Part shown: one piece after another, positions 1 through 7,500 of the stretch | Position numbering within the stretch: the first letter of the stretch is position 1 | How the letters are laid out: each line of letters starts with the position of its first letter | Assembly (NCBI GenBank): GCA_039805565.1 | Contig: JBDLTZ010000323.1 | Span: forward strand, 1 to 29,179 | Direction: 5' to 3' | DNA from: CALJIC01 sp039805565 | GTDB lineage: Bacteria > Chloroflexota > Chloroflexia > Chloroflexales > Roseiflexaceae | Length of the DNA: 29,179 bases | Notes under the pieces: model-generated | Database searches by the model: none | What the model was told of the DNA's origin: nothing | Seen by the model: only the letters and a program-made list of their open reading frames with translations | Position numbers and translations under genes: made by a program

Positions 1-1659
1 GAGTTCACCCACGCCGTGATCGAGCACTCCTCTGAGCTGGTGTACGCGAACCAGTCCGGCGCGCTCAACGAGAGCTACGCCGATGTCTTCGGCTCTCTCG
101 TGGACGGCGATGACTGGACTATTGGCGAGGACATGCCCCGGCAGCCCTTCCGCGACATGAGCAACCCGCCGCGCTTCAGTGACCCGGACCACATGCTGCC
201 CAGTGTCAGCGGCGATGCGACAGGGCTGCGTGTGCTGCCGGCGAGCCTGATGCCGGCTGCTGCGAACGACCAGGGCTTTGTCCACACCAACAGCGGTATC
301 CCGAATAAGGTGGCATACCTGCTCGCCACGGGCGGCAGCCACAACGGCCTGTTCGTCGGCGCGCTCGGCACAAGCAAGCTCGGCCGGCTGTACTTCGATG
401 TGATGCGCTCTGGCCTCACCTCCAGCGCACAGTTCATCGATGCCCGCAACGCTACGGTCGCCCGCGCCGCTCTGTACGTCCGCAACAGGCAGTACGGCTT
501 CACCGCCGAGGACGTGTGCAGCGTCACCAACGCCTTTGCCTCGGTGGGCCTCGGGGGCGCGGATGCGAACTGCGATGGTACGCCGGATAGCGTCGGGGGT
601 GACTCCGATGGTGACACGATCGGGGACGCTGCCGATAACTGCCCGGGCGTCTCTAACCCCGGCCAGCAGAATACCGATGGGGACACCCAGGGCGACGCGT
701 GTGACGTGGACGACGACGGCGACACCGTCGTGGACATCGTCGATAACTGCCGCCTCGTCAGCAACATAAACCAGGCGGACGCCGACGGCGATGGGGTCGG
801 CGATGCGTGCGACGACGACGACGGCGACCGTGTGCTCAATCCGGCCGACAATTGCCCCACGACCCCGAACCGCGATCAGCGCAATACCGACGGGGACGCC
901 CAGGGCGATGCGTGCGACCAGGATGACGACGGCGACGCTGTCGCCGATACATCGGATAACTGCCCGCTCACGGCGAACGCCGCCCAGACTGACACCGACG
1001 GCGATGGGGTCGGCGATGCGTGCGACAACTGCGCCGTGGCTAACCCCGATCAAGCAGACGCCGACCGTGACGGGATGGGCAATGCGTGCGACTCAGACGA
1101 CGACGGCGATGGGGTGGCGGATGGCGGGGACAACTGCCCGCTGGCCTATAATCCAGAGCAGACCGATCTCAACGAGAACGGCGTTGGGACCTGGTGCGAC
1201 CCGGAGGAGCGCAGTGCTCTCTCTGGCGACGGGGAGTTCCTGGTGCCGATCAGCGTGCTGTTCCCAACCGCGGACGATCTGCTGCGGATCCCCTTCGAGC
1301 CCTGCCTGATGTGCGGCTTCTGGGTTGGTGAGGACTACTGGACCGAGGTTCAACTCGAGTTCCCGGTGGAGGTCGGCGCGCGAATCGTGGATGATCAGGG
1401 GGCGATCGTGGTACACGCGCAGTACGGCACGCAGCTTGCGCTCCGCTTCCGGCCGGATGCCGGCTATGCCTACACTCCGCCCGCTCTCACCCCTGGCGCC
1501 GCGCTGCGGAAGTCGGCGGCTGCGCCCGGCGCCAACTATGTCCTGGAGCTGTTCCCCGGCCCGGCTGTGGTGCCAGGTACGCGCTACACCGCGAGCATTG
1601 CGGTGGATAGCCGCACGCTCACCCCGACGTCCGTCTTTCTCCCGCTCGCGAGGCGCTAG
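1..1659 (+). CDS. Thermolysin-like (M4) metalloprotease with thrombospondin type 3 repeats, 3' part
   Basis: The reading frame is open from base 1, so the gene starts outside the window. The first codons read EFTHAV, the remainder of the HExxH zinc motif. The second zinc-site region follows as ALNESYADVFG, where the Glu corresponds to the third zinc ligand of M4 enzymes. VHTNSGIPNK near window residue 95 carries the catalytic His of the family. From about residue 200 to 400 there are roughly seven Asp-rich, Cys-containing blocks of the type DxDGDGxGDxCDNCP, typical of calcium-binding thrombospondin type 3 repeats. The last 150 residues are a beta-rich domain I do not recognise. Family knowledge makes this a secreted, calcium-stabilised endopeptidase; the signal peptide and propeptide would lie upstream. 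Stop TAG at 1657-1659. Confidence 0.9.
   Translation, partial: EFTHAVIEHSSELVYANQSGALNESYADVFGSLVDGDDWTIGEDMPRQPFRDMSNPPRFSDPDHMLPSVSGDATGLRVLPASLMPAAANDQGFVHTNSGIPNKVAYLLATGGSHNGLFVGALGTSKLGRLYFDVMRSGLTSSAQFIDARNATVARAALYVRNRQYGFTAEDVCSVTNAFASVGLGGADANCDGTPDSVGGDSDGDTIGDAADNCPGVSNPGQQNTDGDTQGDACDVDDDGDTVVDIVDNCRLVSNINQADADGDGVGDACDDDDGDRVLNPADNCPTTPNRDQRNTDGDAQGDACDQDDDGDAVADTSDNCPLTANAAQTDTDGDGVGDACDNCAVANPDQADADRDGMGNACDSDDDGDGVADGGDNCPLAYNPEQTDLNENGVGTWCDPEERSALSGDGEFLVPISVLFPTADDLLRIPFEPCLMCGFWVGEDYWTEVQLEFPVEVGARIVDDQGAIVVHAQYGTQLALRFRPDAGYAYTPPALTPGAALRKSAAAPGANYVLELFPGPAVVPGTRYTASIAVDSRTLTPTSVFLPLARR
600..1200 (+). repeat. Asp/Cys-rich TSP3 repeat block inside the M4 protease gene
   Basis: Repeated units of about 60-110 bases share the cores 'ggcgatgcgtgcgac' and 'gataactgcccg', encoding GDACD and DNCP. 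Spacing of the Asp ladders and Cys pairs is that of thrombospondin type 3 repeats. The units differ at many third positions, so this is an established array rather than a fresh duplication, although the 'accgacggcgatggggtcggcgatgcgtgcgac'-like cores near 783 and 1000 remain very similar. Confidence 0.85.
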
Positions 1660-1728
1660 CGCTCCTCGGCTGGGGGCGGCTCAGTGTAGGACGCACTCGA
1701 TGTGCTGGGCTTAACCAGGGGAGCATGT

Positions 1729-1747
1729 GGAGGGGCTGCGCCCCTCC
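1729..1747. terminator. Hairpin GGAGGGGCTGCGCCCCTCC, likely bidirectional terminator
   Basis: A perfect 8-base-arm inverted repeat lies between the convergent ends of the M4 protease gene (stop 1659) and the FGYP-repeat gene (stop 1792). The reverse complement of the same 19 bases occurs as the core of the rpoD terminator at 20557-20583. The following T tract is weak here (TGTTCTCATCT on the + strand), so termination is inferred from position and from the second copy. Confidence 0.5.
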
Positions 1748-1791
1748 TGTTCTCATCTGGCGTCCTAGACCACGCAAGAGACGCACTTCTT

Positions 1792-2949
1792 CTACAGCTG
1801 CACCTTTTGCACCTGGCTCGGGTTGCTCAGGTCCCCGAAGACGTACACCACGCCCGGCATCCCCGGCTCGTACACCCGCACCATCAGGCCGCGCTCGAGG
1901 ATCTGGTAGTCCGCGCGGCGCGCCTGCTCGATCTCCTGCACCGCCCAGCCGATCGTGTTCCGCACGTCCGCATTGTCGATCCAGGCCTTGCCGAACCCGC
2001 GCCGTGGCGCGAACAGCCCCTGCGGCGGGACAACGTTCGGCGTGTCCGGGTCGATCCCCGCCTGCCAGGTGTCGCTGAAGCGCTGGAAGGTGGGCGCGCT
2101 GCCCCAGGGCGCCTGGTAGTAGGCCAGGATCGTCGGCGTGAGGACGCCGCCGGGGACGCGGATCTGCTCGGGGCCGAACCAGATCATCTCGCCGCGCTCG
2201 AACTGCTGCACCGCCGCCGGCATGTCGGTGGGCGTGTAGAGCACCGGGCAGCCGAGCGCGCCGCGGAACCAGACCCGGTTGTAGGCCACCTGCATCGCCT
2301 CGGACATGCCCTGGAGGCAGGCCGGGAACGTGCCGCCGGTGGGGGCGTCGCCCAGCGCGCGCACCTCGTTGCCGAGCAGGCCAAGCAGGATGGGGCTGCC
2401 AGGTAGCTCGGGGTGGACCTCCATGCGCCGCCGCTCGAAGTACTGCACCATGTAGGTCCGCCCCTCGATCATCTCCAGGAACGGCGAGGTGATCGGGTAG
2501 CCGAAGCGCTCCAGACCGCCGTTCTCGCGCCAGTAGGTGCTGAACGGCGGGCAGAGGTTGTAGCCGGTCTCGCCGAATAGGGTGCAGAGGCTGCGTCCCG
2601 GCTGCGGCGACTCGTTGCCGTAGACCCACGGGCGTCCCTGGATCTCGAGCAGGCGCGCGCCGAGCCGCCCGGCCGTCACCTGCCCGTCCTGCTGGATCTC
2701 CAGCCGGTCGCGCTCGAACCACTGGACCTGCAGCGAGCGCCCCTCGACGGTCTCCTGCCGCTGTGCGGTGGTGGGGTAGCCGAAGACCGGCAGGCCGCCG
2801 TTGCGCTCCCAGTAGGTGCGGATCGGCCCGCTGATGCACTGGCCGGTCTGGGGGAAGCAGCGCTCGCCGCTCTGGGCGCTCGCGGTGGCCGCCTGCGCCA
2901 CCGTCATCAGCAGCAGGGCAAGGGCGATACATGCGGTGAATCGTCGCAT
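1792..2949 (-). CDS. Secreted protein with Chloroflexota-type YWxxNGGLxxFGYP repeats
   Basis: This predicted 385-residue protein starts at ATG 2949, preceded by GGAG about 10 bases upstream. Residues 1-25 form a typical signal peptide (MRRFTACIALALLLMTVA...ASAQ), so the product is exported. Two clear tandem units of about 75-80 residues follow. Each has a Cys, then YWERNGGLPVFGYP or YWRENGGLERFGYP, then QxFER and a charged turn, ending in a Leu-rich segment. A third, degenerate unit (CLQGMSEAMQ...GALGCPVLYTP...QQFERGEMIW) comes next. The units are reminiscent of LGFP-type repeats and of a repeat seen in many Chloroflexota secreted proteins, but I cannot assign a ligand. The C-terminal 100 residues (FGKAWIDN...VYVFGDLSNPSQVQ) are not recognised. 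The longer upstream extension of the frame lacks coding character. Function unknown, probably extracellular or cell-surface binding. Confidence 0.75.
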   Translation of the reverse strand: MRRFTACIALALLLMTVAQAATASAQSGERCFPQTGQCISGPIRTYWERNGGLPVFGYPTTAQRQETVEGRSLQVQWFERDRLEIQQDGQVTAGRLGARLLEIQGRPWVYGNESPQPGRSLCTLFGETGYNLCPPFSTYWRENGGLERFGYPITSPFLEMIEGRTYMVQYFERRRMEVHPELPGSPILLGLLGNEVRALGDAPTGGTFPACLQGMSEAMQVAYNRVWFRGALGCPVLYTPTDMPAAVQQFERGEMIWFGPEQIRVPGGVLTPTILAYYQAPWGSAPTFQRFSDTWQAGIDPDTPNVVPPQGLFAPRRGFGKAWIDNADVRNTIGWAVQEIEQARRADYQILERGLMVRVYEPGMPGVVYVFGDLSNPSQVQKVQL

Positions 2950-2951
2950 AT

Positions 2952-2997
2952 GTTTGTCTTCTCCACTAGCGTGACGTCTTTGATACAGAAGACGAAC
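2952..2997 (-). promoter_or_regulatory. Inverted repeat that can pair with the ribosome site of the FGYP-repeat gene
   Basis: On the + strand GTTTGTCTTCT (2952-2962) and AGAAGACGAAC (2987-2997) are complementary with one mismatch and a 24-base spacer. In the minus-strand mRNA the downstream arm covers most of the GGAGAAG ribosome site of the gene starting at 2949. Pairing could mask that site. This is read directly from sequence; regulation is inference. Confidence 0.35.
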
Positions 2998-3127
2998 GAG
3001 GCGCTGCCGCCGGTTCCTGCCACGGCCCCTCCCAGGCTGATGATCGGCTGAAAGTCTGATGGCGCCACTATCTGGTACCATGGGGTGCCCGCGGCGCGGC
3101 GCCGCTGGGGAGCCGAAGGAGAAACCC

Positions 3128-4510
3128 ATGACCTGGCCGGACGAGATCGAGCTTGACCTGGATGGGATCGCGCAGGGCGGCGACGCGGTGGGCCGGTGGG
3201 AGGGGCGCGTGGTATTCGCCGCGGGCGGCCTCCCCGGCGAGCGCGTGGTGGTGCGGCTGCGCGAGCGCCGCGAGAGCTTCGCGCGCGGGGCGGTGGCGCG
3301 GGTGCTCCGCCCGTCGCCGGACCGGGTGGAGCCGCGCGTCCCCGGGGCCGACCACATGCCCTGGCAGCACATCGCCTACGAGGCGCAGCTGCGCTTCCGC
3401 CAATCCATCCTGGCAGACCAGCTTGCCAAGTTCGGCGGCCTCCCCGAGGCACTGGTCCAGGAGACGGAGCCGGCCTCGCCGCCCTGGGGCTACCGCAACA
3501 GCGCCCGGCTGCACTGCGACGGCCAGCGCGTGGGGTACCACGGTGCCGACACGCGCGTGGTGCGTGAGATCGCCTCCGACCCGCTGCTGCACCCGGCGCT
3601 CGACGGCGTGATCGGACCGCTGCGCCAGGCGCTGCGCGAGGTTGGCGGCCCGCCGGCGCCGCTTGAGGTGGTGCTGCGCGCGAGCGAGACCGAAGGCTAC
3701 GCCCTGGCGGCCCTGCGTGGCCCCGGCGCGCGTGAGCCCGAGGCCCTGCGCCGCCTCGCGGGGCGCTGGCGCTCCCTGGCGCCCTCGCTGGCGGGCGTCA
3801 CCATCGGCGCCCCGGGCGGGAATCTGGAGGAGGAGGACGAGCCGGGCGGCGAGGCTCGTCGCGGGCGGGGCAGGCGTGGCGCCGAGCTCCCTCTCCCGGG
3901 CGACGAGGGCCGGGAGGAGGGCGACGAGCCACGCTCGCTGGTGCTGGGGGCCGGGACGCTGCTGGAGGACCTGGGCGGCATCAGCTTCGAGCTCCGCCCG
4001 ACGACCTTCTTCCAGGTGAGTCTGGTGGCCGCGGAGGCGCTGCTGCGGCTGGTGCGTGCGGGGCTCGGCGGCCCGGTCGGTCGGTTGCTGGACGTCTACG
4101 CCGGCGCGGGGACCTTTGCCCTGCCGCTGGCCCGTGAGGGCGGCGAGGTGGTGGGTGTGGAGGAGTACAGCGGCGCGGTGGCCGATGGGCGCGCCTCGGC
4201 CGAGATGAACGGGGTCGGCAACGTGCGCTTCCTCGAGGGCCGCGCGGAGGAGGTGCTTGCCGGGCTCGAGGGCTCCTTCGACGCCGCCGTGCTCGACCCG
4301 CCGCGGCGCGGCTGCCACCCGCGGGCGCTCGAGGCGTTGGTGGCCCTTGCCCCGGAGCGGCTGGTGTACGTCTCGTGCCACCCGGCCACGCTGGCGCGCG
4401 ACCTGAAGACGCTCGCGGCCGGCGGCTACCGGCTGCTCAGCAGCACGCCGGTGGACCTCTTCCCCCAGACCGCGCACGTCGAGAGCGTCAGCGTGCTGGA
4501 GCGCGTGTAG
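3128..4510 (+). CDS. rlmD: RlmD/TrmA-family 23S rRNA (uracil-C5)-methyltransferase, Fe-S cysteines absent
   Basis: The 460-residue product is an AdoMet-dependent RNA uracil-C5 methyltransferase of the TrmA/RlmD/RlmCD superfamily. Residues 1-60 resemble a TRAM RNA-binding domain. FFQVS precedes the Rossmann motif DVYAGAGTFALPLA. The family motif DPPRRG starts at Asp390 and the catalytic Cys417 lies in VSCHPATLARD. The ATG at 3128 is chosen because AAGGAG ends 5 bases upstream and the TRAM domain begins there. Normal RlmD enzymes carry CxxxxxCGGCxxQH plus a fourth Cys for a [4Fe-4S] cluster. Here the equivalent stretch reads RVPGADHMPWQH and the fourth site reads ASDPLL, so all four are missing. 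Residues about 230-272 form an extra low-complexity Glu/Arg/Gly insert. The exact target uridine cannot be told from sequence. The gene converges on the Agl23-NHL gene. Confidence 0.85.
   Translation: MTWPDEIELDLDGIAQGGDAVGRWEGRVVFAAGGLPGERVVVRLRERRESFARGAVARVLRPSPDRVEPRVPGADHMPWQHIAYEAQLRFRQSILADQLAKFGGLPEALVQETEPASPPWGYRNSARLHCDGQRVGYHGADTRVVREIASDPLLHPALDGVIGPLRQALREVGGPPAPLEVVLRASETEGYALAALRGPGAREPEALRRLAGRWRSLAPSLAGVTIGAPGGNLEEEDEPGGEARRGRGRRGAELPLPGDEGREEGDEPRSLVLGAGTLLEDLGGISFELRPTTFFQVSLVAAEALLRLVRAGLGGPVGRLLDVYAGAGTFALPLAREGGEVVGVEEYSGAVADGRASAEMNGVGNVRFLEGRAEEVLAGLEGSFDAAVLDPPRRGCHPRALEALVALAPERLVYVSCHPATLARDLKTLAAGGYRLLSSTPVDLFPQTAHVESVSVLERV
3821..3945 (+). repeat. Low-complexity in-frame insert in the RlmD-like gene
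   Basis: The segment alternates purine-rich 'gaggaggaggacgag' runs with 'ccctctcccgggcgacgagggccgggaggaggg', an imperfect inverted repeat. It encodes an acidic-basic stretch (LEEEDEPGGEARRGRGRRG...GREEGDEP) between the central domain and the methyltransferase fold, where family members normally have only a short loop. It resembles the other in-frame repeat insertions of this window. Confidence 0.5.
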
Positions 4511-4540
4511 CCGCGCCGCGAAGGGGCTGGTGACGCACAA

Positions 4541-4576
4541 CAAGAGGCCGGGCGGTCATTGCCGCCCGGCCTCTTG
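4541..4576. terminator. 15-bp-arm hairpin between convergent genes
   Basis: CAAGAGGCCGGGCGG (4541-4555) and its exact complement (4562-4576) are separated by six bases. The hairpin lies 30 bases after the RlmD-like stop (4510) and 20 bases after the Agl23-NHL stop on the other strand (4597). Its placement suits a bidirectional terminator, although no long T tract follows on either side. Confidence 0.7.
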
Positions 4577-4596
4577 CTGCGTCGGCTGCGTCCCCG

Positions 4597-7500
4597 CTAC
4601 AGCCCGCCGCTCTCGCTGCTGGGCGACTCGAGCGCGGGCGGCACGAAGCGCAGCACGCGGTTGTTGCCGCGATCCACCACGAGCAGCGAGCCGTCCGGCC
4701 CGGCCGCCACGCCGCTCGGCAGGCTCAGCGAGGCCAGGTCCTGGCCCGCGCCGCCCCAGCGCAGCAGCTCCCGGCCGAACAGGTCGTAGTAGATCACCGC
4801 GTTGCGCGAGGGCACCGTCACCGCCACCCTGTCGCCCGACACCGCTACATACGGATCGTCGTAGGTCTGCGGCTGCCAGCCCGGCACGCGCCAGGTGGTG
4901 ATCGGCACGCCGCTCACCCGGCCGTCCGCGGTGGGCGGGAAGACCTGCACGCGCCCGTTCCAGGTATCGGCCACGTAGGCGTTGCCGGCCGCGTCCACCG
5001 CCACGCCGATCGGCTCGTTGAACTGCCCCTCGCCGCCGCCGGCGGTGCCCCACTGGTAGCGGAAGTTGCCCTCGCTGTCCGTCACGACGATGCGCTTGTT
5101 GCCGGTGTCGGCCACGTAGACATTGCCCTGGGCGTCAACCGCCACGCCGCGCGGCCCGAAGAAGCCGAGCGGGTTGGACGCGTTGCCGGCCTCGGTGCCG
5201 TCGCTCACGGTGGCCCTGCGCCCGCCGCCGAAGTCCTCGGTGCCCACGCCCCAGCTCGTCAGGAACGTGCCCTCAGGGTCGAGCTTGACCACGCGTGCGT
5301 TCCAGGTATCGGCCACGTAGATATTGCCCTGGGCATCCACCGCCACGCCGCGCGGCTCGTTGAACTGCCCCTCGCCGCTGCCGAAGCCGCCGATTGTGCG
5401 GAGCGCCTCGCCGCCGGGTCCGTAGACCGTGATGCGGTGGTTGCCGGTGTCGGCCACGTAGATGTTGCCCTGGGCGTCCACCGCTGCGCCGCGCGGCTGG
5501 TCAATCTGGCCGGGCAGGTTGCCGGCCTCGCCGATCGACTGCTGGGCCACCAGCTTCACCGGCCCGGCGCTCGCCGCGCCCGTGGCCGTGCTGCCCACCG
5601 GTGCCAGGTCCTTGCGGACCCACAGCTCCATCTCGCGGCCGTCCAGGCGCAGCGTCTCGGGGAGCTCGCGGTACAGCAGGAAGCGGCCGGTGTTGTCCCA
5701 GTGCGACCGGTCGAGCGGCCAGAGCAGCGGCGCCACCATCTGCGGGATAGTCGTCGGGTCGATGTTCGGGCAGTTCTTGAGGGCGTCCTTCTCGCTGCCC
5801 GGGTAGGCGAAGTAGAAGCGCTTGTACCCGCCCGAGGTCGGGTCGCACTTGTTGCCCTCGGGGAACCACCAGTTGAGCTTGCCCTCGTAGCGGCGCACGT
5901 AGTTGGCCTCGAGCGCCTGGCGCGCGGCCTCGGTCACGTGCTGGCGCGAGATCAGCACCACCGGGGCGATGATCTGCTCCTCGCCCTCGCGGGGCGCGTT
6001 CACCAGGTAGGACTCAGGCGTGGCGCTACGGAAGAAGTCGGCGCCGCGCACCTCGAGCCGCTTGAAGTCGCGCAGGTACCACTGGTAGGGCCACGCCAGG
6101 CTCCCCTCGCCGTCCGCGTTCGGGTCGCCGTTGTCCATGATCACCGGCATCGAGAGGCCGCCCACCGGGTCGGCGGGGTTGCGGGCGTTGCGCGTCTGGG
6201 CGATCGCCAGCTCGCGTATCTCGTCCACGATCAGCGGCACGTCAGGCGAGCTCTGCACGTACACCAGCGGATCGCGCGGGGTGTCGGGGTGGGCGTACAC
6301 CACCATCCAGGTGGCGCGCAAGGTGTAGGTCCCCGTGAGCGCGGCCAGGGTTAGCGCGCACACGCCCAGCGTCAGGCGCGCGCCGAGGCGCTGGCCCAGC
6401 GTCAGGATGGCGTACAGCAGCACCCCGGCCACCGCCAGCGGCACCAGCCCCTGCAGCAGATCGGCCTGGCCCTGCTGGTCGGCGGACGAGCTGCCGAAGC
6501 GCCACAGGGCCACGCTCACGGCCACGAGCGCCAGCGTCAGCGCGAAGGGGATGAGCCAAACTCCGGATGATGGACGTTCGCCTTTGGATTGGCCTAGGCT
6601 ACCCACAATCCGGCTGATGCCCCAGGCCACCAGCAGGTTGCCCGGCAGCGCGATGTGGGTGTTGAGCCAGGGCATTTTCTCGCCGGCCCAGGAGAAGGTC
6701 ACGAACGCGCAGAGGAACCAGAAGGCCAGGAACAGCGGGAACATGGTGACGACGTCGAAGGGCGCCTTGGCTGGCACCACGGCCTGGAGGGCGGCTGTGC
6801 GGCCGGGGCCAGCCTCCGCCATCTCGGCGCTCGTCGCCGGCTCCGGCATCACCGCCGGAGGCGCTCCAGCCGCCACGGTCTCGGCGTCCGCCACGAGCAC
6901 CCGCGCCTCGACGGGCGACCCGTTTGTGCTGGTCGCGCCCTCGGTGCTCCGCATCGCAGGCTGCTGCGGCTCGCCGGCTGCCAGACCGTCGGCTGCTGGC
7001 TCCGGCCGGCCTGCGACCTCGGGGAGCGCACCATCCCCCTCAGCGCTCAGCACTCGGCCCTCAGCACCCGGGGCCTCATCGTGCACCGGCGCGTCGGCGC
7101 CCATCTCCCAGCCGCGCGAGCCCTTGCCCCAGCCGCGGCTGAAGAGGTAGACCAGGGTCGCCAGCCCGCCGAAGAACGCCAGCGGCTCGTAGAGCGTCAT
7201 CAGCATGAAGTAGTAGTACCACGGCTGGTCGCCGCGCTTGTACTCCTGCTGCGAGCCGAGCCAGTAGGCCAGGCCCTGGTAGAGCCCGTCGATGATGCCG
7301 CGCGGGTCGGCGAAGAAGGTGCTGTAGAGCACCACATAGATCGCCACGAGGATGCCGAGCGCCGTCCAGAGCACCGCGCGCTGCTCGCGCCAGAGCGCCC
7401 GGAAGCGGTCCGCCGCCAGCGGGTGGTCGTCCCAGACGCGCGTGAGCAGCAGACCCATACCCGACACGGCCATGAAGAGCACGGCCAGCCCGTCGGCCCT

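Noticed and set aside
600..1200. TSP3 array considered as a frameshifted or degenerate gene
   Set aside because: The frame is open throughout and Asp/Cys spacing is kept in every unit, with catalytic motifs before and a structured domain after it.
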